Positions 1 through 8,688 are shown, numbered from the stretch's first letter. The stretch: 64,000 nucleotides of DNA from Actinomycetota bacterium (GCA_029979265.1 JAPOHW010000012.1:1-64000), one strand, 5' to 3'. Numbers and translations: made by a program. The notes: generated by a model not told the origin, from the sequence alone.

Positions 1-765
1 GACGAAGAGATCGAGATCTGTCAAGCCAACGGCATCGAGTTCATCGAGATCCGGCGGGGAATCGATGGCATCTCCGTCATCACTTCCCCGGAGAACGACG
101 CCGTCGAGTGCATCAGCTTCAACCAGCTGTACTCGCTGATCTCCGAAGAAGCCACCGGCAACGAGAGCTGGGCCGACGGCAACAGCCTGCTCGCCGACAT
201 GGGTGCCGCCGACGCCGGCTTTCCCGACGCCCCGCTCGACGTGTTCGGTCCCGGTGAAGAGTCCGGCACCTTCGACTCGTTCGGCGAGATCGTGATCGAG
301 GCGGTGGCGAAGGGCAAGACTGGCCTCGACCCGGACGCCCGCGAATTCGTCAAGACGATTCGGCCCGACTACACGTCGAGTCCCGACGACAACATCATTG
401 TCGAAGGCATCTCGTCGAGTCGCTCCAGCATCGGCTGGGTTGGCTTTGCGTTCGCCAAAGAAGCCGAAGCGGCCGGTCAGGCCAAACTCCTCCCCGTCAG
501 CAAGGACGACGGCGGCGAGTGCGTCGTTCCGAGCCCCGAGACCATTGCGTCGGCCGAGTTTCCGATCGCCCGGTACCTCTACACCTACGTCAACGCCGAC
601 GCCGCAGCCAACGACCCTGCTGTGATCGCCTTCGTCGACTACATGATGAGCGATGCGGGTCTGGCGTCGGTCACCAGCGCCGGCTACATCGATCTGTCCG
701 GCGTCGATCAGAACCTGGCCCAAGCCATCTGGAAGAACCGCACCACCGGCCGCAGCTGGGGCTGA
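1..765 (+). CDS. PstS-like phosphate-binding protein, 5' truncated by window edge
   Basis: The frame is open from base 1 and stops at TGA 763-765, so about 254 C-terminal residues are present and the start lies outside the window. This is the solute-binding part of a phosphate ABC importer that captures phosphate outside the membrane. The phosphate-loop motif GPGEESGTFDSF and the segment RPDYTSSPDDN are visible. It aligns almost without gaps to the C-terminal two thirds of the complete PstS at 2894-4018, at roughly 70 percent identity by eye, so the two are paralogues from a local duplication. Unlike that copy it is not followed by pstCAB. It may be an accessory binding protein feeding the same permease. 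The family call is secure; the N-terminal anchor cannot be judged. Confidence 0.9.
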   Translation, partial: DEEIEICQANGIEFIEIRRGIDGISVITSPENDAVECISFNQLYSLISEEATGNESWADGNSLLADMGAADAGFPDAPLDVFGPGEESGTFDSFGEIVIEAVAKGKTGLDPDAREFVKTIRPDYTSSPDDNIIVEGISSSRSSIGWVGFAFAKEAEAAGQAKLLPVSKDDGGECVVPSPETIASAEFPIARYLYTYVNADAAANDPAVIAFVDYMMSDAGLASVTSAGYIDLSGVDQNLAQAIWKNRTTGRSWG

Positions 766-796
766 TCACCCGTCGCCACCGGCGCCGACATCGAAT

Positions 797-848
797 CCCC
801 TCCTCGACAACGGCTTCGGCCCGACAACAGCCCCTCCTCGACAACGGC
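797..848. repeat. 18-bp direct repeat pair downstream of truncated pstS
   Basis: The 18-base sequence cccctcctcgacaacggc occurs at 797-814 and again exactly at 831-848, 34 bp apart. The second copy runs into the left arm of the terminator hairpin. It is probably a small local duplication of the 3' region; no function can be assigned. Confidence 0.7.
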
Positions 849-871
849 CCCGGCACACGCCCGGGGCCGTT
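843..871. terminator. Hairpin terminator between convergent pstS copy and phoU
   Basis: A perfect 11-bp stem (843-853 with 861-871; left arm aacggccccgg) encloses a 7-nt loop. It sits between the end of the truncated pstS (plus strand) and the end of phoU (minus strand), where a bidirectional terminator would serve both. There is no clear U tract, which is common for high-GC actinobacterial terminators. Confidence 0.7.
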
Positions 872-893
872 CGTCGTAGCTGGGCCCGGCAGC

Positions 894-1571
894 TCAGTCG
901 TCGATGTCGACGGTGCCGTCGTCTTCGTAGCCGTGATGCTGGAGCGGTTCGGTGGCGGTCGTGACAACCCCGGCGATGTTGGCGACGATGCGCTTCCAAT
1001 AGCGATACAGAATCGCTCTTGGCACGACCTCTCGACCCGGTTCCTCGGAATGCATCAGCTCGCGGATGTGGTCCTGCAACTCGATCTGCAGGGCGTTGGC
1101 CCGAGTGCGCAGCTCGATCGCCCCCGCCTCGTCGCCCACCGCAATGATGTCGGCCGCCTGCCCGAGCATTTCGCTGATCGTGCGGCGGTACCCCACCAGC
1201 GTGTTCAGGTCGGGCGCATCGCGCAGATCGGCTCCGTCCTCGGCCAGATACAGAATGTTCTTGCTCTGATCACCGATGCGTTCGATCTTCTTGATCAGCA
1301 GGATCAGGCCGAGCACCTCACCGATGTCGCTGCTGCCCTGCACGCTCACGTGCACCACGAGCTGTCCCCGCAGGTCCTGTTCGGCCTTGTTGATGCGTTC
1401 GTCGGTGCGGCGCACATCGTCCGCGACCACCTCGATGCTGGCACCACTCAGCAGCGCGGTCGATGCCAGATCGAAGCTGTGGCGGGCATCGGACACCATC
1501 GAGACGGTGCGAGCCGTGATCTGATCGAGGCTGTTCTCGCCGTCGCCTCGGCGGAAAAAGGTCATGACCAT
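894..1571 (-). CDS. PhoU-domain protein
   Basis: A 225-residue all-helical PhoU-family protein. The motif ERIGDQSKNILYLAED matches the E/D-rich metal-binding signature of PhoU repeats (compare ERIGDHAENI in the kinase fusion at 7255-8688). The start ATG 1569-1571 has a strong Shine-Dalgarno AAGGAG 7 nt upstream. It follows the Na/Pi cotransporter gene by 40 bp on the same strand, so the two form an operon. PhoU-like domains are often associated with Na/Pi cotransporters, where they are thought to gate or signal phosphate uptake. It probably serves the NptA-type transporter, while the Pst side uses the fused PhoU-kinase. Family assignment is firm; the partner is inferred from context. Confidence 0.85.
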   Translation of the reverse strand: MVMTFFRRGDGENSLDQITARTVSMVSDARHSFDLASTALLSGASIEVVADDVRRTDERINKAEQDLRGQLVVHVSVQGSSDIGEVLGLILLIKKIERIGDQSKNILYLAEDGADLRDAPDLNTLVGYRRTISEMLGQAADIIAVGDEAGAIELRTRANALQIELQDHIRELMHSEEPGREVVPRAILYRYWKRIVANIAGVVTTATEPLQHHGYEDDGTVDIDD

Positions 1572-1611
1572 GAGGTCGCTCCTTGTGTGGATGAGATCAG
1601 TTTCGCGCTGG

Positions 1612-2748
1612 TCATCGGAAGATCGCCACGCCGATCAACGGGATCACGATGAACAACGTCACGACGTACGCGACCGCCATGGTGTGACGCTCGACCGCGA
1701 GCTCGGCCATGCGCTCGGCGGCCCGAAGGGGAATCACCCGGATGCGGGGGACCGGGTACAGGATCACGATGCCGATCACATTGAATGTCGTGTGGACCAA
1801 CGCAATGGTCAGTGCATCGACCGATCCCGACGCCAATGCGGCCAACAACGCAGTGATCGTGGTGCCGACGTTCGCACCGAGGGTCACCGGGAAGATGTTG
1901 CGCAAGGTCACGACGCCGGCAGCGGCGAGCGGCACCATGATCGAGGTGGTGATGCTCGACGACTGCACCGCCACGGTGATGACCAGGCCGAGCACCATCG
2001 CAACGGCGCCGCCGCCGCTGCCGAGGACGGCGTTGAGCGAACGTTCGACCCGGTCTGCCACCAGTTTCTTCATGTTCTTGGTGATGAAAGTGAGTGCAGC
2101 CAGCACGATGACCAGCCCGACGAAGACCATCGTTGTGCCGAGAAGATTCTCTTCCAATCCCAGTTCGCCGAGCCCGTCCTTCAGCCAGCCGACGGGTTCC
2201 TTGACCCACTTCTTGATCGGGCTCTTCCATTCGCTGCCGGCGGAACCACCGAGCGCCTCGGTGATCGACGTGGCGATGTTCGAGAGCGCACCCGTCAGCA
2301 GTTCGATCGGCAGCAGGATCGCTACGGCGAGCAGGTTGAAGAAGTCGTGAACCGTTGCTGCCGCGAATGCCCGTTTGAATTCGTCGGACTGTCGGATCGA
2401 GCCCAACGAGACGAGCGTGTTGGTCACGGTGGTGCCGATGTTGGCGCCCATGATCATCGGCACCGCAGCATCGACGCCGAGTGCACCGGAAGCGACCAAC
2501 CCGACAACGACTGACGTGCTCGCCGACGACGACTGCACGAGCACGGTGCCCAAAATGCCGACGAAGAGACCAGCGATCGGGTTGTTGACGCTTTCGAAGA
2601 GGTTGGCCTGGGTGTCGGCACCCATGACCTTGATGCCGGACTCGAGACTCGAGACCCCGACCAGGAAGATGTAGATCAGTGCGAACACCAGCACCGACCT
2701 CGCCCATGTGGGCATGGTTCGGTTGGCTGCTGTGGTGGTCCCCGTCAT
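1612..2748 (-). CDS. Na+/phosphate cotransporter (NptA/SLC34-like)
   Basis: A 378-residue integral membrane protein with the inverted-repeat hallmarks of sodium-phosphate symporters. These are two QSSS motifs (VQSSSASTS at 71-79 and VQSSSITTS in the second half), each followed by a GAN-(I/V)-GTT motif (GANIGTTVTN at 101-110 and GANVGTTITA). Eight or so hydrophobic segments are visible. I place the start at ATG 2746-2748, preceded by GGGGGAG; longer upstream reading would run through the PHO box and the divergent pstS promoter. A minus-strand TACGTT (2774-2779) can serve as -10. It is a secondary, low-affinity phosphate importer in the plasma membrane. It is in operon with phoU and divergent from pstSCAB, probably under shared PHO-box control. 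Confidence 0.9.
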   Translation of the reverse strand: MTGTTTAANRTMPTWARSVLVFALIYIFLVGVSSLESGIKVMGADTQANLFESVNNPIAGLFVGILGTVLVQSSSASTSVVVGLVASGALGVDAAVPMIMGANIGTTVTNTLVSLGSIRQSDEFKRAFAAATVHDFFNLLAVAILLPIELLTGALSNIATSITEALGGSAGSEWKSPIKKWVKEPVGWLKDGLGELGLEENLLGTTMVFVGLVIVLAALTFITKNMKKLVADRVERSLNAVLGSGGGAVAMVLGLVITVAVQSSSITTSIMVPLAAAGVVTLRNIFPVTLGANVGTTITALLAALASGSVDALTIALVHTTFNVIGIVILYPVPRIRVIPLRAAERMAELAVERHTMAVAYVVTLFIVIPLIGVAIFR

Positions 2749-2808
2749 CGCTCCCCCGGATGTCAGCGGCGGGAACGTATCACCCGATCGTGGATGCCGC
2801 TCGCTGCT

Positions 2809-2848
2809 GTTCACCATTTGTTCACCCGGGTGGGGTCGAGCGTTCACC
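2809..2848. promoter_or_regulatory. PHO box: GTTCACC repeats in 11-bp phase
   Basis: GTTCACC occurs at 2809-2815, 2820-2826 and 2842-2848, that is at offsets 0, 11 and 33; the unit expected at 2831 is degenerate. A further ATCACCC follows at 2852-2858. Direct repeats of GTTCACC spaced 11 bp are the known binding pattern of actinobacterial PhoP (and similar to RegX3). The array lies between nptA and pstS and ends near the expected -35 of the pstS promoter, so it probably drives both operons under phosphate starvation. The response regulator at 8699-9397 is the likely binder. Confidence 0.85.
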
Positions 2849-2879
2849 TGCATCACCCGGCGCCGCCAACTCGGATCCA

Positions 2880-2885
2880 TAGCGT
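2880..2885 (+). promoter_or_regulatory. -10 element of pstSCAB promoter
   Basis: TAGCGT ends 8 nt before the GTG start of pstS, giving a nearly leaderless transcript. The PHO-box ladder lies directly upstream over the -35 region, as in activator-dependent promoters. Confidence 0.6.
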
Positions 2886-2893
2886 GGGGTTTC

Positions 2894-4018
2894 GTGCAGG
2901 AACTTCTCCCCCCGAGTCGCTCCGACAGACTCCGCAGTGTCGGCTTGGTCATCGCCCTTCTCGGACTCTTTGCGCTGATCTCCGGCCTTGTCGACCGCGA
3001 CGACAAGGTCACCGTTGCGGCGCAACAGCAGAGCGCCGCATCGATGAACGATGTCGATCGGTCGACAGGTCCGATCGAGGGTGAGTTCCTGGTCTCGGGC
3101 TCGTCGACCGTGTACCCGATCGTGCTCGAGCAGGCCGAGGTCTTCTCCCAAGCGAACCCCGGCGTTGCGATCTCGGTCGAAGGTCCAGGGTCCGGCGATG
3201 GCGCTCAGAAGTTCTGTGACGGCGAGGTCCCGATCGCAAACGCGTCGCGGCTCTACAAGGCCGAGGAGATCGAGATCTGCGACGCGAACGGCATCGAGTA
3301 CATCGAACTGCGGCGCGGTATCGACGGGATCACCGTCATCACATCGCCGGCAAACGATCTCGTCGACTGTGTGTCGTTCAACGATCTGTATGCCCTGATC
3401 TCTGAGGAGGCGAGTGGCTTCGACCGCTGGGCAAACGCCAACGCCCTCACCTCCGTGTGGGGTGGCCGCGAGTTCCCCGACGTTGCCCTCGACGTGTACG
3501 GCCCCGGTGAGGAGTCCGGCACCTTCGATTCGTTCGCCGAGATCGTCATCGAGGGGGTCGCAAAGGGAAAGACCGGACTCGATACCGATGCCCGTGATTT
3601 CGTGACATCGATTCGGCCCGACTACACGTCGAGCCCCGACGACAACGTGATCCTGCAGGGCATCGGTGCCTCGGACTACTCGATCGGCTGGGTCGGTTTC
3701 GCGTTCGCCAAGGAAGCCGAGGCGGCCGGCGCCGCCAAACTCCTGCAGGTCGCGAAACAAGACGGTGGCGCGTGTGTCAGCCCGACCGAGGAGACGATCG
3801 CCTCCGCGGCGTTCCCGATCGCCCGCTACCTCTACACCTACATCAACGCCGATGCAGCTGCGAACGACTCGGCCGTGATCGCCTTCGTCGACTACATGAT
3901 GAGCGAGGAGGGGCTCCAAGCCGTCAGTTCTGCCGGCTACATCGACCTCGCCGAGCCGGACCAACGTCGGGCCCAGTCGATCTGGGCCAACCGGGTGACA
4001 GGACCGGCGTGGGAGTGA
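2894..4018 (+). CDS. pstS: Phosphate ABC transporter substrate-binding protein PstS
   Basis: A 374-residue phosphate-binding protein that delivers phosphate to PstCA. I chose GTG 2894 because a -10 hexamer sits just upstream and a hydrophobic anchor follows (about residues 14-32, SVGLVIALLGLFALISGL). Longer in-frame starts would read through the PHO box. Phosphate-binding loops are visible: SGSSTVYPI, GPGSGDGAQKF and GPGEESGTFDSF. There is no lipobox cysteine, so it is probably tethered by its N-terminal helix or released by signal peptidase, not lipid-anchored. Its stop overlaps the pstC start (GTGA). It heads the pstSCAB-kinase-regulator operon under the PHO box. A truncated paralogue lies at 1-765. 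Confidence 0.93.
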   Translation: MQELLPPSRSDRLRSVGLVIALLGLFALISGLVDRDDKVTVAAQQQSAASMNDVDRSTGPIEGEFLVSGSSTVYPIVLEQAEVFSQANPGVAISVEGPGSGDGAQKFCDGEVPIANASRLYKAEEIEICDANGIEYIELRRGIDGITVITSPANDLVDCVSFNDLYALISEEASGFDRWANANALTSVWGGREFPDVALDVYGPGEESGTFDSFAEIVIEGVAKGKTGLDTDARDFVTSIRPDYTSSPDDNVILQGIGASDYSIGWVGFAFAKEAEAAGAAKLLQVAKQDGGACVSPTEETIASAAFPIARYLYTYINADAAANDSAVIAFVDYMMSEEGLQAVSSAGYIDLAEPDQRRAQSIWANRVTGPAWE

Positions 4019-5460
4019 ACACGATCGCCGTGTCGGTTGATCCCTCGGTACCGACGCCCACGGTCTCGCTGCCGTCGGTGAGCTCGCGGGCGGTTGGGGC
4101 GGTCCTCGAACCGGCGCTCTTTCTTGTCGTGGCCGCCGCGATCGCGGTCGTCGAACACTATGTGCAGGGTCCGATCGACGGGTTCGGTCCGTCGGCGTTC
4201 TGGCTTGCGTTCTGGGTCATGGCGACGTGGAGCGCCTGGCATTGGCCCGCAGCCCAGACCCTGGCCTCATCCTTCACCGGCAACCACATCGCGATGCTCG
4301 ACGGTCGGCCAGCAGCACCGGTCACCCTTGCAGCCCGTGAGCTCTCTCGCGTCGGGATCCTCTACGGCCTGCCGTTGCTTGCGATCGAGCAGAACATTGC
4401 CCCGGTGCTGGCACTGATGGCCCTGTCGGGTCTCGTGATCGCCAAGGCCCCCGGGCGGCGGGCGCCGTGGGACTTCCTTGCTGGCACCGTGGTGATCGAT
4501 GACTTCGGCGGGCCGGCGACAGGGTTCGAACGAACCGAGGTTCACTCGGTCGCCGACCTGCAACTCGACGAGTCCCGAAACCGCAAGAACCGCCGGGCCC
4601 GAGCCACCGTGCTCGCTCTCGGGACGACATCGATCCTGGTCAGCGCCCTGATCGTCTGGAACATCTTCAGCGAGGCCTGGGAGTTCTTCGCAGCCGACGC
4701 ATTCACTTGGTCGAGCCTGCAAGGCATTGGTTGGTTCCCCCGTCGCGGCATCTTCGACGTCTGGACCCTTTTCATCGGCACCCTGTGGATCACCGGTATC
4801 GCCATCGCCCTCGCCGGCCCGGTGGGCCTCGGCGTCGCCTTCTATCTCTCGGAGTACGCAAACCCGCGGGTTCGGCGCACGGTCAAACCGATCATCGAGA
4901 CGCTCGCCAGTATCCCTTCGGTGGTGCTCGGCCTGTTCGCCATCAGCTTCATCACCCCGCAGGTCCTGCAACCGATCGACGAATCGATCGGGTTCGCGTC
5001 ACTGCTCGCCGCCGGTCTCGGTGTTGGCATTCTGACCGTTCCGATCATCGCTTCGATCTCCGAGGACGCCATGCGGGCCGTCCCGATGGAGCTTCGGGAA
5101 GCGAGCTATGGCCTCGGTGGGCGCCGGGTGACGACATCACTTCGGGTCGTGTTCCCCGCCGCACTCTCGGGTATCTCGGCAGCGTTCATCGTGGGCATCT
5201 CTCGGGCCATCGGCGAGACGATGGTGGTGTACATCGCTGCCGGTGGTTCGGGTGGCGCTGTCCTCGAGTACGACGCCCGCAACGAGGGCCAGACCTTCAC
5301 CGCCGCAATGGCGTCGCTCGGCGCAGGCACCGACTCCGTCGCCGGTGTCGGCATCGCCTTCCAGAGCCTCTATGCCCTCGGAGCGCTGTTGTTCGTGATC
5401 ACGCTGCTGCTCAACGTCGTGTCCGACGCGATCGTTCGCCGGTTCCGGCAGGTCTACTGA
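4015..5460 (+). CDS. pstC: Phosphate ABC permease PstC with N-terminal RDD-like extension
   Basis: A membrane permease subunit of the Pst importer. The C-terminal part (about residue 245 onward) is a standard binding-protein-dependent permease domain with the EAA-loop region MRAVPMELREASYGLGG. At 481 residues it is about 160 longer than E. coli PstC. The extra N-terminal part (about residues 25-165) has several hydrophobic helices and ends in WDFLAGTVVIDD, which resembles the closing motif of RDD membrane domains (compare LHDRLAGSIVVV in the RDD protein at 30285-30776). The start is GTG 4015, overlapping the pstS stop by 4 nt; GTG 4009 is an alternative. It is followed by pstA with an ATGA-type overlap. 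Confidence 0.92.
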   Translation: MNTIAVSVDPSVPTPTVSLPSVSSRAVGAVLEPALFLVVAAAIAVVEHYVQGPIDGFGPSAFWLAFWVMATWSAWHWPAAQTLASSFTGNHIAMLDGRPAAPVTLAARELSRVGILYGLPLLAIEQNIAPVLALMALSGLVIAKAPGRRAPWDFLAGTVVIDDFGGPATGFERTEVHSVADLQLDESRNRKNRRARATVLALGTTSILVSALIVWNIFSEAWEFFAADAFTWSSLQGIGWFPRRGIFDVWTLFIGTLWITGIAIALAGPVGLGVAFYLSEYANPRVRRTVKPIIETLASIPSVVLGLFAISFITPQVLQPIDESIGFASLLAAGLGVGILTVPIIASISEDAMRAVPMELREASYGLGGRRVTTSLRVVFPAALSGISAAFIVGISRAIGETMVVYIAAGGSGGAVLEYDARNEGQTFTAAMASLGAGTDSVAGVGIAFQSLYALGALLFVITLLLNVVSDAIVRRFRQVY

Positions 5461-6377
5461 TGCACGAGCGTCAGACCGTTTCGCTCGACACGCTCCGAGC
5501 TCGCCGCGGCGATGACGCCGCAGGCCACGTCTTCTTCGTCTTGATCACCTCAGCAGTCGGGCTCGCCTTCTTCATGGTCGGGGCCGTGGGTGTCGACGTC
5601 GTCGTCGAAGCGTGGGACATCCTGACCGAGCGGCTGTGGGATTTCCTTGGTTCACCGAGCTCGGCCGACGAGGCCAAATCCGGGGTCTCGCAGGGCATCC
5701 GGGGCAGCATCCTCATCGCGGCGATCGTGATCCTCACCTTTCCGGTCGGGATCGGCGCCGCTGTCTACCTGGAGGAATACGCCGACGACACCTGGTTGTC
5801 TCGGCTGATCCAGGTGACCGTGCGCAACCTGGCCGGTGTGCCCTCGATCGTCTACGGCCTGCTCGGTCTGGCCGTCTTCGTCAAAGGCCTCGACGGTCTC
5901 ACCGGTGGCCGCAGTGTGATCGCCGCCGGCCTCGCCGTTGCGGTCCTCGTGCTGCCGGTGATCATCATCACCGCCGGCGAGGCACTTCGTGCCGTGCCCA
6001 CGCCACTGCGAGAAGGGGCGTACGGGCTCGGTGCGACCCAGTGGGAAGTCATCCGAACCCAGGTGCTCCCCGCCGCGCTGCCCGGCATCCTCACCGGCAC
6101 GGTGCTCGGTATTGCCCGAGCGCTCGGCGAAGCAGCGCCGCTCCTTGTGATCGGTGCGGTGGGCTTCTACACCACCGGCAACCAGGACTTTTTCGAACAA
6201 CTCCGGGGCGCGTTCACCGCACTGCCGATGAACATCGCCAACTATGCGCGACTGCCGGCCGAGACGTGGCGGGGCCACGCCGCAGCGGCGAGCGTCGTGC
6301 TGCTGATCCTCGTGTTCTTGATCAATCTCGTGGCGATCGTCGTCCGAGCCCGTATCTCCAAGCGACTCGGTCGCTGA
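5460..6377 (+). CDS. pstA: Phosphate ABC permease PstA
   Basis: The second membrane subunit of the Pst importer, 305 residues, the usual family length. It has about six hydrophobic helices, and the EAA coupling loop is [18 protein letters not shown] at about residues 174-191, which contacts PstB. The ATG start shares its A with the TGA stop of pstC, indicating translational coupling. No sign of truncation or extra domain, in contrast to its partner PstC. Confidence 0.94.
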   Translation: MHERQTVSLDTLRARRGDDAAGHVFFVLITSAVGLAFFMVGAVGVDVVVEAWDILTERLWDFLGSPSSADEAKSGVSQGIRGSILIAAIVILTFPVGIGAAVYLEEYADDTWLSRLIQVTVRNLAGVPSIVYGLLGLAVFVKGLDGLTGGRSVIAAGLAVAVLVLPVIIITAGEALRAVPTPLREGAYGLGATQWEVIRTQVLPAALPGILTGTVLGIARALGEAAPLLVIGAVGFYTTGNQDFFEQLRGAFTALPMNIANYARLPAETWRGHAAAASVVLLILVFLINLVAIVVRARISKRLGR

Positions 6378-6403
6378 CCTCGACCTGTGAAGAAGTGAGA
6401 CTG

Positions 6404-7240
6404 ATGACCATGACCCAACCGGCCATGACCACCGACCCAGCAACCGATGCTGTACCGGGCGCCAACGACGTGTTCACGGTCGATGGCCTCAATGTCTTCT
6501 ACGGCGATCATCACGCCGTGTCCGAGGTGGACCTGACCATCAAGGAGCGCGAGATCACCGCCTTCATCGGCCCGTCCGGTTGTGGCAAGTCGACGGTGTT
6601 GCGCTGCTTCAACCGCATGAACGACCTCATCGACATCGCCCGAGTCGAGGGCACCGTCCGCTACCACGGTGTCGATCTCTACGACGAGGCCGTCGATCCG
6701 GTGGCGGTGCGGCGCCGCATCGGCATGGTGTTCCAGAAGCCGAACCCGTTCCCGAAGTCGATCTACGACAATGTCGCCTATGGCCCCCGGGTCGGCGGCC
6801 ACAAAGGCAATCTCGACGAGATCGTCGAGCGCTCGCTTCGCGATGCCGGCCTGTGGGACGAGGTGAAAGACCGGCTCGGCGAGTCGGCCCTCGGGATGTC
6901 GGGCGGTCAGCAGCAGCGACTGTGCATCGCGCGCGCCATCGCAGTGAATCCAGACGTACTCCTGATGGACGAGCCGTGCTCGGCCCTCGATCCGATCGCC
7001 ACCGGCGTGATCGAGGAACTCATGAAAGAGATCAAGAGCGAATACACGATCATCATCGTGACCCACAACATGCAACAGGCCGCCCGAGTCAGCGACCGCA
7101 CGGCGTTCTTCACCGCCGAGATCGACGAGCACTCCGGGCAGCGGCGGGGCAAGCTGGTCGAGTTCGACGACACCGGCTCGATCTTCTCGAACCCCGGCGA
7201 CGAACGCACCGAGGCCTACGTGACCGGCCGCTTCGGCTGA
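6404..7240 (+). CDS. pstB: Phosphate ABC transporter ATPase PstB
   Basis: The 278-residue ATPase that powers PstCA. All ABC motifs are intact: Walker [10 protein letters not shown] (56-64), Q-loop Q111 in [11 protein letters not shown] (typical of PstB), signature MSGGQQQR (165-172), Walker B VLLMDE (185-190) and the switch histidine in IIIVTHNM. The start ATG 6404 is preceded by a purine-rich GAAGTGAG. It lies 26 bp after pstA and 14 bp before the PhoU-kinase gene, all in one operon. In E. coli PhoU docks on PstB; here the PhoU domain that would do so is part of the kinase encoded next door. Confidence 0.95.
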   Translation: MTMTQPAMTTDPATDAVPGANDVFTVDGLNVFYGDHHAVSEVDLTIKEREITAFIGPSGCGKSTVLRCFNRMNDLIDIARVEGTVRYHGVDLYDEAVDPVAVRRRIGMVFQKPNPFPKSIYDNVAYGPRVGGHKGNLDEIVERSLRDAGLWDEVKDRLGESALGMSGGQQQRLCIARAIAVNPDVLLMDEPCSALDPIATGVIEELMKEIKSEYTIIIVTHNMQQAARVSDRTAFFTAEIDEHSGQRRGKLVEFDDTGSIFSNPGDERTEAYVTGRFG

Positions 7241-7254
7241 GGGGAGGAACGCTC

Positions 7255-8688
7255 ATGGAATCCAGCGAAACCCGATCCCAACTCGACCAACGTCTGGCGT
7301 TGATCCAGACCGATCTCACCCAGATGATCGAGACCGTTGCCACGCGTGTCGGCGAGGTGACCTCGGCCATGCTCGAAGGCGACATCGAGGCCGCCGACGG
7401 ACTGATCGCCGGCGACGACGAGATCGACCTCCTGTCGTTGCGAGTCGAAGAGGGCTGCGTCGAGACGCTGATCCGAGAACAGCCGGTCGCATCCGATCTG
7501 CGTTTCGTGGTTGCGGCGATTCACATGAACAGCGACGTCGAACGTTCGGGTGATCTCGTTGCCAACATCGCCAAGGCGGTCGGTCGGCTGCAGGGCGCGC
7601 ACCCGGATCACCATGTCCGCGATCTGGTCGCCCGGATGTCGTCGGAAGCCCAGACGCTGCTTCGTCGGGCAGCGGAGTCGTTCGTGGCCCGCGACGCCGA
7701 ACTCGCAGCATCGATCGACGAACTCGACGACCTGCTCGACGACCTGCATTACCGATACATCCAGCACGTCATTTCCGATGCCCGTCGCGGCGACCTTGAC
7801 CCACAGCAGTCGCTGCAACTCGCGCTCGTCGGCCGCTTCTACGAGCGAATCGGTGACCACGCAGAGAACATCGGTGAGCGGGTTCGCTACATCGTCGACG
7901 GGTGGTTGCCGGAGGCCCAAGCTGCAGAGCGGGCCCGGACCAGGCTCGACGAGGGCGAACTGAAACCCCACCGGGGTCTCGCGGTCATCGACTCGATCGC
8001 GGAGGAGCGTCGCATCGACGCAATCCGCCGTGACTTCGTGGCCAACGTGTCGCACGAGCTCAAAACGCCGGTCGGTGCGATGAGTCTGCTGGTCGAGGCC
8101 CTCACCGGCGAGACCGAACCCGAGGACCGCGACCGGCTGAGCGACATGCTGCAGCGTGAAGCCAAACGGGTGGAAGACATCATCGACGACCTCCTCGAAC
8201 TCACCCGGCTCGAAGAGGGCGAACGCGAGACGGAGAAGGTCAAGGTCTCGAAGCTCGTCGCCAAGTCGGTCGACAAGGTCCGCACGTTCGCCGAGGGCAT
8301 GCGGGTGCAGGTTGCGGTCACCGGCGACGCCGGAGACGAAAAGATCGAGGTCGACCGGCGGGCCGTCGTCCGAGCGCTCACCAACCTGATCGACAACGCC
8401 GTGCGGTACTCCGAGGCCGATCAACAGGTCACGATTGCGGTCGAGGTGCGCGACCACGTCGTTGCGATCAGCGTGCAAGACGACGGTGTCGGGATCCCAC
8501 GCGCCGAACTCGAACGCGTCTTCGAACGGTTCTACCGCGTCGACCGGGCCCGGAGTCGTGAGACCGGTGGCACCGGACTCGGCTTGGCGATCGTCCGCCA
8601 TGTAGCGGAGAACCATGGCGGTCGCGTGCTCGTCGAATCGAAGCCGGGCGACGGTTCGACGTTCACCATCGAGCTGCCCCGACTCTAG
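7255..8688 (+). CDS. PhoU-histidine kinase fusion (PhoR-like, no membrane segment)
   Basis: One continuous 477-codon frame encodes two modules. Residues 1 to about 218 are a complete two-repeat PhoU domain with both signature motifs, DVERSGDLVANI (94-105) and ERIGDHAENIGERV (197-210). After a short linker comes a histidine kinase: H-box FVANVSHELKTPVGAM with His267, N-box NLIDNAVRYS (377-386), G1 DDGVGI (409-414) and G2 GGTGLGLAI. No transmembrane helix or PAS domain is present, unlike SenX3 or PhoR. PhoU therefore occupies the place of the sensor. The start ATG 7255 has GGGGAGG 7 nt upstream. The gene follows pstB and precedes the response regulator. The likely role is to read Pst transporter state through PhoU and phosphorylate the regulator; that is inference. 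Confidence 0.9.
   Translation: MESSETRSQLDQRLALIQTDLTQMIETVATRVGEVTSAMLEGDIEAADGLIAGDDEIDLLSLRVEEGCVETLIREQPVASDLRFVVAAIHMNSDVERSGDLVANIAKAVGRLQGAHPDHHVRDLVARMSSEAQTLLRRAAESFVARDAELAASIDELDDLLDDLHYRYIQHVISDARRGDLDPQQSLQLALVGRFYERIGDHAENIGERVRYIVDGWLPEAQAAERARTRLDEGELKPHRGLAVIDSIAEERRIDAIRRDFVANVSHELKTPVGAMSLLVEALTGETEPEDRDRLSDMLQREAKRVEDIIDDLLELTRLEEGERETEKVKVSKLVAKSVDKVRTFAEGMRVQVAVTGDAGDEKIEVDRRAVVRALTNLIDNAVRYSEADQQVTIAVEVRDHVVAISVQDDGVGIPRAELERVFERFYRVDRARSRETGGTGLGLAIVRHVAENHGGRVLVESKPGDGSTFTIELPRL

Noticed and set aside
1562-2707. Long minus-strand frame within nptA
   Set aside because: It is a shifted frame of the Na/Pi cotransporter gene, full of Arg/His/Gly as typical for GC-rich shadow frames, with no domain.
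2822-3964. 380-codon minus-strand frame opposite pstS
   Set aside because: Antisense of a clearly recognised gene; composition rich in Arg, Asp and Val and without motifs.
7900-8050. Possible assembly frameshift joining separate phoU and kinase genes
   Set aside because: The linker region reads through in one frame with normal codon use and no start with SD ahead of the kinase part, so a true fusion is more likely; still listed as a check.
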